Below, piece by piece: positions 29,818-38,177 of a stretch of DNA of 64,000 bases. Where the stretch lies: assembly GCF_020179475.1 (NCBI RefSeq), contig NZ_JAILXZ010000002.1, positions 682,001 to 746,000 of the forward strand. Reading direction: 5' to 3'. The notes under the pieces were generated by a model. The model ran no database searches and was not told the DNA's origin. It was given only the letters and a program-made list of their open reading frames with translations. Both the position numbers and the translations under genes were made by a program. Position 1 is the first letter of the stretch. The number at the start of each line of letters is the position of its first letter. This stretch comes from Novosphingobium huizhouense. Lineage in GTDB: Bacteria; Pseudomonadota; Alphaproteobacteria; Sphingomonadales; Sphingomonadaceae.

Positions 29818-31227
29818 TCAGTACCGGTAGTGATCCGGCTTGAACGGCCCCTGCGCGGTCACGCCGATATAGGCCGCCTGCTTGTCCGACAGCGTCGTCA
29901 GCTTCACGCCGAGCTTTTCCAGATGCAGCGCGGCGACCTTTTCGTCGAGGTGCTTGGGCAGCACATAGACGCGGTTCTCGTACTGGTCGTTCTTGGTGAA
30001 CAGCTCGATCTGGGCGAGCGTCTGGTTGGTGAAGCTCGCGCTCATCACGAAGCTCGGGTGGCCGGTGGCGCAGCCGAGGTTCACCAGGCGGCCCTTGGCG
30101 AGCACGATGATCTGCTTGCCGTCAGGAAACTCGACGAGGTCGGTGCCCGGCTTCACTTCGGTCCACTTGTAGTTGTTCAGCGCCGAAATCTGGATCTCGC
30201 TGTCGAAGTGGCCGATGTTGCACACGATGCTCATCGGCTTCATCGCCTTCATGTGCTCGGCAGTGATCACGTCCTCGTTGCCGGTGGCGGTGACGAAGAT
30301 GTCGGCGCGGGTCACCGCTTCCTCCATCGTGACGACTTCATAGCCTTCCATCGCCGCCTGCAGCGCGCAGATCGGGTCGATTTCGGTGACCATCACGCGC
30401 GCGCCGCCGTTGCGCAGCGAAGCGGCGCTGCCCTTGCCGACGTCGCCGAAGCCGGCGACGCAGGCGACCTTGCCGGCGAGCATCACGTCGGTCGCACGGC
30501 GGATCGCGTCGACCAGCGATTCCTTGCAGCCATAAAGGTTGTCGAACTTAGACTTGGTCACGCTGTCGTTCACGTTGATCGCGGGGAACGGCAGCTTGCC
30601 GTCCTTGGCGATCTGGTAGAGGCGGTGGACGCCGGTGGTGGTCTCTTCCGACACGCCCTTGATGTGCGCGACCGAGGCCGAGAGGTAGCCGGGCTTGCGC
30701 TTGAGGAATTCCTTGAGCGCACGGACGAACTCGATTTCCTCGGCGTTCGAGGGCTCGAACAGCGCCTCGCCCGCTTCAACGCGCGCGCCCCACAGCGCGA
30801 ACATCGTGGCGTCGCCGCCATCGTCGAGGATCATGTTGGCGGTCTGGCCGGTGCCGTCATCCCAGTCGAAGATGCGACCGACATAGTCCCAGTAGTCGGC
30901 AAGGCTCTCGCCCTTGACCGCGAAGACCGGGATGCCGCGCGCGGCGATCGCGGCGGCGGCGTGGTCCTGGGTCGAGAAGATGTTGCAGGTCGCCCAGCGC
31001 ACCTCGGCGCCTAACGCGACCAGCGTCTCGATCAGCACCGCGGTCTGGATCGTCATGTGCAGGCTGCCCGTGATCCGCGCGCCCTTGAGCGGCTGGGCCG
31101 CGCCGTATTCGGCGCGCAGGGCCATCAGGCCGGGCATCTCGGTTTCGGCGATGGCGATCTCGGCGCGGCCGAAGTCGGCCAGGCCGAGGTCGGCGATAAC
31201 GTAATCCTTTTCGGCGAGGGTAGCCAT
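29818..31227 (-). CDS. ahcY: Adenosylhomocysteinase (S-adenosylhomocysteine hydrolase)
   Basis: Hydrolyses S-adenosylhomocysteine to homocysteine and adenosine, closing the methyl cycle and relieving inhibition of methyltransferases; cytosolic, NAD-dependent tetramer. The 469-aa length suits the bacterial long form. Visible signatures are [61 protein letters not shown] (NAD Rossmann loop), [10 protein letters not shown] and the C-terminal [10 protein letters not shown] strong terminator follows. A perfect 20-bp palindrome lies about 100 nt upstream of the ATG and a predicted structured leader in between, so methionine-cycle control is likely. Confidence 0.98.
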   Translation of the reverse strand: MATLAEKDYVIADLGLADFGRAEIAIAETEMPGLMALRAEYGAAQPLKGARITGSLHMTIQTAVLIETLVALGAEVRWATCNIFSTQDHAAAAIAARGIPVFAVKGESLADYWDYVGRIFDWDDGTGQTANMILDDGGDATMFALWGARVEAGEALFEPSNAEEIEFVRALKEFLKRKPGYLSASVAHIKGVSEETTTGVHRLYQIAKDGKLPFPAINVNDSVTKSKFDNLYGCKESLVDAIRRATDVMLAGKVACVAGFGDVGKGSAASLRNGGARVMVTEIDPICALQAAMEGYEVVTMEEAVTRADIFVTATGNEDVITAEHMKAMKPMSIVCNIGHFDSEIQISALNNYKWTEVKPGTDLVEFPDGKQIIVLAKGRLVNLGCATGHPSFVMSASFTNQTLAQIELFTKNDQYENRVYVLPKHLDEKVAALHLEKLGVKLTTLSDKQAAYIGVTAQGPFKPDHYRY

Positions 31228-31325
31228 GCCGCTGTCTCCTGAAGCAATCCGTTGCGCGCCCGTCCGCTCGGACAGGCCTCATGGACCTGCGCCTTACCGG
31301 TTCGGGCGACGCCACGCAATGGGCC

Positions 31326-31345
31326 ATATAAAGGAAGCTTTATAT
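31326..31345. promoter_or_regulatory. Perfect palindrome upstream of ahcY, candidate SahR operator
   Basis: ATATAAAG, four bases GAAG, CTTTATAT: an exact 8-bp inverted repeat about 100 nt from both the ahcY start (leftward) and the peroxiredoxin start (rightward). SahR, an ArsR-family SAH-responsive repressor, is known to control methionine-cycle genes through palindromes in Proteobacteria; the assignment here is inference, and no regulator gene is in the window. Confidence 0.6.
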
Positions 31346-31444
31346 CTTCTTGCCGGAGCCCACGCAGTTGCGCTGTCACACGCCCGGCCTATATCCACGC
31401 GCGTGTTCGCATTCGCGTGACCAAACAAGGAAAGGAAACTGGGG

Positions 31445-31924
31445 ATGACGATTTCGGTTGGAGACAAGCTGCCCGACGTGAAGCTGGTCAAGGCAACGCA
31501 GGAAGGCCCTGAAGCGGTGCAGAGCACCGACTACTTCGCCGGCAAGCGCGTCGCGCTGTTCTCGGTGCCCGGCGCCTTCACCCCCACCTGCTCGGCCAAG
31601 CACCTGCCCGGCTTCGTCGAAAAGGCCGCCGAGCTCAAGGCCAAGGGCATCGACGAGATCGCCTGCACCGCGGTCAACGATCCCTTCGTGATGAAGGCCT
31701 GGGGCGCCGCCTCGGGCTCGGCCGACGTCACCATGCTCGCCGATGGCAACGGCGATTTCGCCAAGGCGGTCGGCCTCACCATGGACGGCTCGGGCTTTGG
31801 CTTGGGCACCCGCGGCCAGCGCTTCTCGATGGTCGTCAACGACGGCGTGGTCGAGCAGCTCAACGTCGAAGCCCCGGGCGACTTCAAGGTCTCCTCGGCC
31901 GAGCACATGCTCGAGCAGCTCTGA
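31445..31924 (+). CDS. Peroxiredoxin (Prx5 / hybrid type)
   Basis: Thiol peroxidase of 159 aa reducing hydrogen peroxide and organic peroxides in the cytosol. The peroxidatic site is VPGAFTPTCS with Cys49; the RQ-containing downstream region appears as GTRGQRFSMVV. No resolving cysteine near the C-terminus is evident, as in glutaredoxin- or glutathione-dependent Prx5 proteins. The ATG has GGAAACTGGGG upstream. It is divergent from ahcY and shares its AT-rich intergenic region with the palindrome. Confidence 0.93.
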   Translation: MTISVGDKLPDVKLVKATQEGPEAVQSTDYFAGKRVALFSVPGAFTPTCSAKHLPGFVEKAAELKAKGIDEIACTAVNDPFVMKAWGAASGSADVTMLADGNGDFAKAVGLTMDGSGFGLGTRGQRFSMVVNDGVVEQLNVEAPGDFKVSSAEHMLEQL

Positions 31925-32084
31925 TTTGCGCGGCGTGGCGGGGACCGGCGCGGTCCGGTTCCCGTCGCCCGACCGTCGCCGCATTGTGACAAGGCGGTTG
32001 CAAACGAAACCCGATAGCCGCAAGCATCAAGGCCGACCGGCGCCCGGCGTCGATCTTTTTATGTCATGGTATCAAGGGCTTGTG

Positions 32085-33644
32085 ATGCGATCTCTGTTTC
32101 TTGCGGCAGCTCTCGCCGCCACTTCGCTTACCCCTGCTGCGGCGCAGGAGAAGCCATCCGAAATCAAGGCCGAACCCAAGACCCACGCCGAGGCGATGAA
32201 GGCCGACGTGGAGAAAGCCTGGGTCCGCCCGCCGGTCGAGGAGCAGGCGAGCACCAGCAAGGGCAGCGTCACCGTGCGCGGCGCGAAGATCCCCTACACC
32301 GCCACCGCCGGCACGTTCACCATCCGCGACGACGACGGCAAGCCGACCGCGTCGATGTTCTACACCGCCTATACCCGCGATGGCGGTGGCAACCGACCGG
32401 TGACTTTCTTCTATAACGGTGGCCCGGGCTCGCCGACGGTGTGGCTGCACATGGGCAGCTTCGCCCCGGTGCGCGTCGCGACCAACGATCCCGTCTACGT
32501 CGCGCCCCGCGACTATGCCGTGCGCCCCAATCCGGATTCGCTGATCGACAAGACCGACCTCGTGTTCATCGACGCGATCGGCGCGGGCTGGTCGCGCCCC
32601 CTGGGCGACAAGACCGGCAAGGACTTCTGGGGCGTCGACCAGGACGCCGACGCCTTCGCCCGCGCCATCATGCGCTATGTCGACAAGACCAACCGCTGGG
32701 GCAGCCCCAAGGTCCTGTTCGGCGAAAGCTACGGAACGCTGCGCTCGGGCGCGGTCGCCGCGCTGCTTGAGGAGCGGGGGATGAGCGTCGACGGGATCGT
32801 TCTGCTCTCGACCATCCTCAACTATGGCGTGCGCCAGCCGGGCTACGACCAGAACTACCAGATCCTGTTCCCGACCTATGCCGCTACCGCATGGTATCAC
32901 AATCGCGTGCCCAACCGCCCGGCCGCGCTCGAGCCGTTCCTCGCCGAAGTGCGCGCCTTCGTCGCCGGTCCCTACGCCGCGGCGCTGGCCAAGGGCGATG
33001 CCGTGCCCGACGAGGAGAAGCGCGCCGTCGCCCGGCAGATGGCGGCCTATACCGGCCTGTCGGAAGACTACATCCTCAGGTCGAATCTGAGGATCAGCCT
33101 CGGCCACTTCCAGACCGAGCTGCTGCGCGATCGCGGCGTCGCCACCGGGCGGCTCGATACGCGCTATCTGCTCAACGTCGCCGATGCCAACGCAGACAGC
33201 CCCGACGACGATCCGGCAAGCACCGCGATCACCGGCGCCTACTTCGCAGGCTTTCGCAACTATGCCGCGCAAGTCCTGGGCTACAAGCCGGATATGCCCT
33301 ACAAGCTTTCGGCCCGCGACGGCTCGTTCGACTGGGACTGGAAGCACCGCGCGCCGGGCGATCGCTATCCCCAGCCCGCGCCCAACACCGCGGTCGACCT
33401 CGCCGCGACGATGCGCGTCGATCCCGATCTCAAGGTGCTGTTCCTCAACGGCTACTTCGATGCAGCGACGCCGTTCTATTCGACCGAGTACGACGTCGCG
33501 CACATGGGCCTCGCGCCCGAGCTCAGAAAGAACATCAGCTTCCGCTATTACGAGAGCGGCCACATGGTCTATCTCAACCCGCGCGAACTGACCCGCATGC
33601 ACGACGACGTCGCCGCCTGGTACGATGCGACAACGCGCCGCTGA
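32085..33644 (+). CDS. Exported S10-family serine carboxypeptidase-like protein
   Basis: Periplasmic or secreted alpha/beta-hydrolase-fold peptidase, 519 aa. The signal peptide MRSLFLAAALAATSLTPAAAQ fixes the ATG at 32085, which has AAGGG upstream; the same frame is open 342 nt further up but only as a shadow of the peroxiredoxin gene, and an ATG at 32061 would precede the signal. Catalytic triad: Ser215 in GESYG, Asp in NGYFDAATPF, His in ESGHMVY. The oxyanion region is FFYNGGPGSPTVW. Such S10 proteins are common in sphingomonads and Xanthomonads; the substrate is unknown. Confidence 0.9.
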   Translation: MRSLFLAAALAATSLTPAAAQEKPSEIKAEPKTHAEAMKADVEKAWVRPPVEEQASTSKGSVTVRGAKIPYTATAGTFTIRDDDGKPTASMFYTAYTRDGGGNRPVTFFYNGGPGSPTVWLHMGSFAPVRVATNDPVYVAPRDYAVRPNPDSLIDKTDLVFIDAIGAGWSRPLGDKTGKDFWGVDQDADAFARAIMRYVDKTNRWGSPKVLFGESYGTLRSGAVAALLEERGMSVDGIVLLSTILNYGVRQPGYDQNYQILFPTYAATAWYHNRVPNRPAALEPFLAEVRAFVAGPYAAALAKGDAVPDEEKRAVARQMAAYTGLSEDYILRSNLRISLGHFQTELLRDRGVATGRLDTRYLLNVADANADSPDDDPASTAITGAYFAGFRNYAAQVLGYKPDMPYKLSARDGSFDWDWKHRAPGDRYPQPAPNTAVDLAATMRVDPDLKVLFLNGYFDAATPFYSTEYDVAHMGLAPELRKNISFRYYESGHMVYLNPRELTRMHDDVAAWYDATTRR

Positions 33645-33663
33645 ACCGGCGCAATGCTACTTC

Positions 33664-33708
33664 GGACCGGCTCGAGGACGCGGATCGCCCGCGCCTCGCA
33701 GCCGGTCC
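33664..33708. terminator. Long hairpin between convergent genes
   Basis: GGACCGGCT ... AGCCGGTCC (9 bp) encloses CGAGG ... CCTCG and a GCGG/CCGC core. It sits between the convergent S10 peptidase and TorF-like genes and may end both transcripts, but there is no T-tract on either side. Confidence 0.45.
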
Positions 33709-33741
33709 GGCCACTTTCCCGGGCGGGCGCGGCAGGCGCGA

Positions 33742-34491
33742 TCAGAAGCCGAAGCGCACTCTTGCGACCACCTTGTCGCCCACGTGGCGGCCATCGGCGT
33801 AGGGCGACGGCTCGCTCCGCGCCTTCGCGCGGTCGATGTCGTTGCCGACGTAGTCGACCCCGAGCGTGAACGGGAACTGCGTGAATTCCAGGCCGACGCG
33901 CCAGTCGGCATAGTCCCCGCCGGGGCGCAACCGCGCAGCCCGGGGCGAGCTGCCGCTCCCCGTCGTATAGCCGACCCCGGCTGAAAGGCTGACCGGAAAC
34001 GCCGGCAACCCGGCGCGCGCATCGGCATGGAGGTAGAGGTTCTGCCCGCCGATCGCGCGCTGGCTCGGCGCGAACACCGCGCCTGCGCCAAGGTCCACCG
34101 GGCCGATGCCGTAGCGCGTGCCCAGTCCCAGCTCGACATAGTCCATGGCGCGATCGGCGCCGGTGAAGACATGGCCGATCACCGCGCCGCGCCAGGTCAG
34201 GCCGCCGGTGGCGAAGCTCTTGGCCAGTTCGAGGTCGCCCACCGCGTCGGCCCCCCCGTGGCGCTGCGATCCGCGCAACGCCGCGACGCGCACCGCCGCC
34301 TCGAAACCCTTGAGCCCGGCCTTGCCGTCGGCCGAGGCGGTGACCTCGCCATCGCTCCAGCCGATGCCGCGGCGGATCTCGTCGCTCGCCGCCTCGATCC
34401 CGCCGTCGAGCGCGACTTGCGCGCGCGCCGGGGCGGCGAGGCCGGCAGCGACCGGCAGAAGAAAAAGGATCGCGGGGGAAATCGGTTTCAT
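33742..34491 (-). CDS. TorF-family putative outer-membrane porin
   Basis: Beta-barrel protein, 249 aa, with a signal peptide (ILFLLPVAAGLAAPARAQ) and the family opening ALDGGIEAASDEIRRGIGWSDG. It has alternating strand patterns throughout and ends in the outer-membrane sorting motif RVRFGF with terminal Phe. The ATG at 34491 is 4 nt past the stop of the upstream exported protein, so they are co-transcribed. The solute is unknown; the family (TIGR02001-like, named from memory) is widespread in proteobacteria. Confidence 0.85.
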   Translation of the reverse strand: MKPISPAILFLLPVAAGLAAPARAQVALDGGIEAASDEIRRGIGWSDGEVTASADGKAGLKGFEAAVRVAALRGSQRHGGADAVGDLELAKSFATGGLTWRGAVIGHVFTGADRAMDYVELGLGTRYGIGPVDLGAGAVFAPSQRAIGGQNLYLHADARAGLPAFPVSLSAGVGYTTGSGSSPRAARLRPGGDYADWRVGLEFTQFPFTLGVDYVGNDIDRAKARSEPSPYADGRHVGDKVVARVRFGF

Positions 34492-34495
34492 CGGG

Positions 34496-34963
34496 TCATC
34501 CTGTTGCGTCCGCAGCTCCGATCGCATCGGCCTGCGCCATGACCGCCTTGGTGTCGTGTGCGGCGTGAAGGCGCAAGCGGGCGCGCAACGCGTTGTCGCG
34601 TTCGCCCTTCCGACCGGCGAAGGCTGCCATCGCGCTGCCGCACCAGCCAGGCCGCGCGAGCTCGAAGACGTGGTCCTCGCGGCTCGTTGCGGTGAGCAGC
34701 GCGCCCGAGGCCAGTTGCGCCCGGCGTAGGATGGCGAGGTCGACCCGCCACAGGCACCTGAGGCTCGCCGGGCGCCCCGCCGCGCCCGGCGCTCCGACCT
34801 GCCGCGCGGTCACGAGCGGCGTTCCGGTCCAGTTCGTCGGCACCGGACCCGAGCCATGTTCGATTACCTCGCTGTGCGCGAGCCGCGCCGCCGCGCTCGC
34901 CGGCATGGGCCATGCGAGACCTGCGACAAGAACGACCAGGCCACGCCCGACAAGTGCCTTCAT
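34496..34963 (-). CDS. Exported protein of unknown function
   Basis: A 155-aa protein with a good signal peptide (MKALVGRGLVVLVAGLAWPMPASAAA). The mature part holds two cysteines (SLRCLWRVD and PGWCGSA), which may form a disulfide, and no recognisable domain. The ATG at 34963 has AGAGGAG 9 nt upstream; the long upstream extension of this frame lies in the neighbouring thioesterase gene and is not coding. It ends 4 nt before the TorF-like porin, so the two probably act together at the envelope. Confidence 0.7.
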   Translation of the reverse strand: MKALVGRGLVVLVAGLAWPMPASAAARLAHSEVIEHGSGPVPTNWTGTPLVTARQVGAPGAAGRPASLRCLWRVDLAILRRAQLASGALLTATSREDHVFELARPGWCGSAMAAFAGRKGERDNALRARLRLHAAHDTKAVMAQADAIGAADATG

Positions 34964-35046
34964 CACGTCTGCTCCTCTGCTGGCGGAACCGTCTTCGCGG
35001 CTCCTGCGCAGCAGGGAATGGATCTCAGCAGTGTCTCGCAAATGCC

Positions 35047-35058
35047 TGATACGTATCA
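35047..35058. promoter_or_regulatory. 12-bp perfect palindrome upstream of the exported-protein/porin operon
   Basis: TGATACGTATCA lies about 85-95 nt upstream of the start at 34963, in a 112-nt intergenic region. The position suits an operator overlapping a promoter; the cognate regulator is unknown. Confidence 0.45.
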
Positions 35059-35075
35059 ATTCATTGCAGAAGCGC

Positions 35076-35504
35076 TCACGCGGGCAGGGCATAGATCGCG
35101 GTGGCCTGCGCAACCAACGTCCCGGCATCGTCCTGCCACAGCCGCACATCGACGGTCGCCAGCCGGCGCCCGAGCTTGAGCAGCATCGCGTCGGCGAAGA
35201 GCGGCGCAAGGCGCGCGCCGCGCAGGAAGTTCATCGTCAGGCTGCTGGTCACCGCCATCGGCTGCGGGCCGATATGCGCCAGCACGACGGCATAGGCAGC
35301 GACATCGACCAGCCCCATCTGCGTCGGCCCCGAAACCAGGTTGCCCGGACGCAGCGCGTCCGGCCCCGGATCGAGCCGCAGGCGCACGCGGCCCGACGCG
35401 ATTTCGCTCACCCGGCCGATGCGATCGCGGACTTCGGCCGGAAAGGCGCCGAGCAGGAACGCCTGCAGCGCCTCGACTTCCATCACCGGCGTAAGCGCGG
35501 CCAT
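35076..35504 (-). CDS. PaaI-family thioesterase-like protein
   Basis: Hot-dog-fold protein, 142 aa, likely an acyl-CoA thioesterase. Family features are SGPTQMGLVDVAAYAVVLAHIGP (with the conserved Gly-Asp region) and AVTSSLTMNFLRGARLA, where the helix and following strand form the active-site pocket. Substrate not predictable. The ATG is 4 nt after the folE stop, so it is the last gene of the PLD-folE-thioesterase unit. Confidence 0.85.
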   Translation of the reverse strand: MAALTPVMEVEALQAFLLGAFPAEVRDRIGRVSEIASGRVRLRLDPGPDALRPGNLVSGPTQMGLVDVAAYAVVLAHIGPQPMAVTSSLTMNFLRGARLAPLFADAMLLKLGRRLATVDVRLWQDDAGTLVAQATAIYALPA

Positions 35505-35508
35505 TCGC

Positions 35509-36126
35509 TCAATAGCCCATCAGGCTGAGCACTTCCTTGCGGCTGCGATTGTCCTCGAGGAACGTGCCGATCAGCCGGCTGGTGACCATGCCGACGCCCG
35601 GCGTGCGCACGCCGCGCCCGGTCATGCAGCCGTGCTGCGCCTCGATCACCACCGCGACGCCGTGGGGCTTCAGCGCGTCCCAGATGCACTGCGCGACTTC
35701 GCTGGTCAGCCGCTCCTGGATCTGCAGGCGGCGGGCATAGGCGTGCAGCACGCGGGCGAGCTTGGAGATTCCGACCACCTTGTGCCGCGGCAGGTAGGCG
35801 ATCGCCGCCTTGCCCACGATCGGCGCCATGTGGTGTTCGCAATGCGACTGGAACGGGATGTCCTTGAGCAGGACCAGCTCGTTGTAGCCGCCCACCTCCT
35901 CGAACTGGCGCGACAGGTGCGCGGAAGGATCCTCGCCATAGCCCTGGCAATATTCCTTCCAGGCGCGCGCCACGCGCTTGGGCGTGTCGAGCAGGCCCTC
36001 GCGCGCCGGGTCGTCGCCCGACCAGCGGATCAGGGTGCGGATCGCCTCCTGCACGTCCTCGGGCACCGGGGCCTTGCCCCGCGCGAGGTCCTCGTCATCG
36101 TCGTCGTGCAGGTGATCGTGCGCCAT
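35509..36126 (-). CDS. folE: GTP cyclohydrolase I
   Basis: First enzyme of tetrahydrofolate (and pterin) synthesis, converting GTP to dihydroneopterin triphosphate; zinc-dependent, 205 aa. Key residues are in SHCEHHMAP (zinc Cys and catalytic His), ISKLARVLHAYARRLQIQERLT and the second zinc Cys in QHGCMTGRG. The N-terminus is acidic and His-rich (MAHDHLHDDDDED), which may bind metal but lies outside the conserved core. Two ATGs are possible (36132 and 36126); the second has AGAGGAC at ideal spacing and is chosen. Confidence 0.95.
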   Translation of the reverse strand: MAHDHLHDDDDEDLARGKAPVPEDVQEAIRTLIRWSGDDPAREGLLDTPKRVARAWKEYCQGYGEDPSAHLSRQFEEVGGYNELVLLKDIPFQSHCEHHMAPIVGKAAIAYLPRHKVVGISKLARVLHAYARRLQIQERLTSEVAQCIWDALKPHGVAVVIEAQHGCMTGRGVRTPGVGMVTSRLIGTFLEDNRSRKEVLSLMGY

Positions 36127-36146
36127 TCGCATGTCCTCTCGCTCGC

Positions 36147-37688
36147 TCAGCGCGGCCGGCGCAGGATGCGGCTCTTGAACAGGCCGCCGCGCCGGTAAAA
36201 CGCCAGCATTTCCTCGGGGCGCTCGGGATCGAGCACCTCGGCGTCGGCCAGCGCCTTTTCCGCATCGCTCAGCTCGCGCGGGACGAAGCGGCGCAGGCGC
36301 TTGCCTGTCGCGGGCGCAGCGTCGATCGCCGCAGCCATCGATCCGCGCTCGCGAACGAGGTCCGCTACCGCCTCTGGCGCCATTCCGCAATGTTCGCCGA
36401 GCAGCCGCAGCCGCAGGCGCCCTATGGCCGCGCTGCAATGGCCGTTGCTCGGCCGCGCGCAGTCGATGAACACGTCGCATTCACTGTCGAGGCCCATCGA
36501 GCGGTTGTTCATGTTGGCCGAACCGACGCGCAGCACCTCGTCGTCGATGATGGTCAGCTTGGAATGCACGTAGATCGGCATTCCGGCGGCGTTGTAGGGG
36601 TGCCAGATGCTGAAACGCCCCGCCTTGTCGGCTTCCTTCACCGCGCGGAACAGGCGGATGCGCGCGCCGTCCATTGCCGCCTGTTCCAGCCAGCCGTCAC
36701 TGCTTTGGGGCATGACCAGCACGATCTCGGGCGGATCGGGCTGCGACAGCCGCAGCGCCATCGCCTCGGCCACGGTGCGCGAGGCGAAATACTGGTTCTC
36801 GGCATAGATGAAGCGCTTCGCCCGCGCGATCTGCTCGACGAACAACGCCTCGATTTCGCGCACTTCGGCGGCGTTGCCGTACTGCGAGCGGGTCCGCGCG
36901 ATGCCCACCTCGACATCGCGGAACTCGGCCGCGATGCCTTCGGGCCATGGCGTCTCGTCCTGCGGCGCGCAGGCCGCCATCGGCTTGCCGCCGGCCTGCT
37001 CCCAGCGCGTGCGGCCATAGTCGCCGAGCACCCGGGCGACCTCGCCCTCGAGCAGCATGGTGCAGTCGTGCCAGGGGCCGTAGAGCGTGCGGCCGCCCGG
37101 CCGCCGCCGGCGCGGGTCCTTCTCGAGGTGCTCGCTCGTGTCCCAGCGGTCACCGGCCATGTCGATGCCGCCGCACACCGCGAAGCGATCGTCGATCACC
37201 ACGATCTTCTGGTGGTGGCTGCACCCCAGCGGATGCGCACTGTCGAGCTTGAAGCCGATCCGCGGGTGCTTCCACCAGCGGAGCAGGTCCACGATCATCG
37301 AGCCGCGGAACACCGCCTTGATCGCGCCGAAGTTCCACTTCAGCACCTTGATCTCGACGCGCTTGTGCCGGTTGGCGAGCCAGACGACGAAGGCGCCGAG
37401 TCGCGCCGGGGCAATGCGCTTGCGTGGCAGGTTCCACCAGCGCCGGCCGTCGCCGATCAGGATGCGCGTATCGAAGTCCCAGCCGATCAGCAGGATGCGC
37501 TGGCGCGCCGCCAGCATCGCGCCGCGCATCAGGTGGAAGTAGTCCGCCGCATCGACCACGACGTGCGCGCGCGACGCGCGAGCATAGCGCCACACCGACG
37601 GGCTGGCCGCCTGCTCCTCGGGTCCACCGGGATTGTCCACGCCGCCGCTTATGCGATCGCGCCGGCGGATGCGCCAGCCCCGGTCCAT
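36147..37688 (-). CDS. Phospholipase D superfamily protein (cardiolipin-synthase-like)
   Basis: Two-HKD enzyme of 513 aa. First HKD: GCSHHQKIVVIDD (about residue 160); second: YVHSKLTIIDDEVLRVGSANMNNRSMG (about residue 370), both complete. Unlike classic cardiolipin synthases there are no obvious N-terminal membrane segments. The C-terminal 90 residues are helical and charged. Likely activities are phosphatidyl transfer or phospholipid hydrolysis at the membrane. The ATG at 37688 has GGAAAG upstream. Followed after 20 nt by folE in the same direction. Confidence 0.85.
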   Translation of the reverse strand: MDRGWRIRRRDRISGGVDNPGGPEEQAASPSVWRYARASRAHVVVDAADYFHLMRGAMLAARQRILLIGWDFDTRILIGDGRRWWNLPRKRIAPARLGAFVVWLANRHKRVEIKVLKWNFGAIKAVFRGSMIVDLLRWWKHPRIGFKLDSAHPLGCSHHQKIVVIDDRFAVCGGIDMAGDRWDTSEHLEKDPRRRRPGGRTLYGPWHDCTMLLEGEVARVLGDYGRTRWEQAGGKPMAACAPQDETPWPEGIAAEFRDVEVGIARTRSQYGNAAEVREIEALFVEQIARAKRFIYAENQYFASRTVAEAMALRLSQPDPPEIVLVMPQSSDGWLEQAAMDGARIRLFRAVKEADKAGRFSIWHPYNAAGMPIYVHSKLTIIDDEVLRVGSANMNNRSMGLDSECDVFIDCARPSNGHCSAAIGRLRLRLLGEHCGMAPEAVADLVRERGSMAAAIDAAPATGKRLRRFVPRELSDAEKALADAEVLDPERPEEMLAFYRRGGLFKSRILRRPR

Positions 37689-37772
37689 GGCTTTCCGGTC
37701 ATCGCAGTGCCCCCCTTGCGCGTGTCGCGGGCAGAACGGCGCTGCTGGCCAGGCGTTCCCGCCCCCGGCGCG

Positions 37773-38084
37773 TCAACGGATCGGGATCACCAGCTCGTCG
37801 GGGTGCGCGACATTGAGGTCGGAGCGCAGCAGTTCGCCGACCAGGTCGGGATCGGCGTGGCGCGGGTCGAGCAGGTCGATGCGGTTCTTCAGCCGGTCGC
37901 GCTCGAGCGTCAGCTGCACCAGCTCCTTCTGGCGCTGGTCGAGCAGTCGCGCATTCTCGCCCCAGGCGAGCAGCCCGCTCGGCCCGGCGATACCGACCGC
38001 GCCGAGCAGCAGCAAGGCGACCAGCGCGAGGGTCTGGGTCAGGCTTTCGCGGGGGAGCCGAAGGTGGGAGCGGCGGCGCGGCAT
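37773..38084 (-). CDS. ftsB: FtsB/DivIC-type septum formation initiator protein
   Basis: Small bitopic division protein, 103 aa: a membrane helix (TLALVALLLLGAVGIAG) followed by a heptad-rich coiled coil (LLDQRQKELVQLTLERDRL) and a C-terminal tail with DLLDPRHADPDLV and HPDELV, the pattern of FtsB-like proteins that join FtsL and FtsQ at the septum. The start is odd: AAAGGAGTGATG puts the Shine-Dalgarno almost on top of the GTG (38087) and ATG (38084), with no better start downstream. In many alphaproteobacteria the gene precedes pdhA; here it precedes the PLD protein. Confidence 0.82.
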   Translation of the reverse strand: MPRRRSHLRLPRESLTQTLALVALLLLGAVGIAGPSGLLAWGENARLLDQRQKELVQLTLERDRLKNRIDLLDPRHADPDLVGELLRSDLNVAHPDELVIPIR

Positions 38085-38177
38085 CACTCCTTTACAGAAT
38101 CACAGAACCTGGCCCGGTTCAACAAGGTTTGCGGCGAAATCCCGGGGAAACCTCGCGATTCGTCGCAGATACGACTC

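Noticed and set aside
31228..31325. SAM or SAH riboswitch in the ahcY leader
   Set aside because: Several hairpins can be drawn but none matches the conserved core of the SAM-I, SAM-II, SAM-V or SAH classes as I know them; left as an unassigned structured leader.
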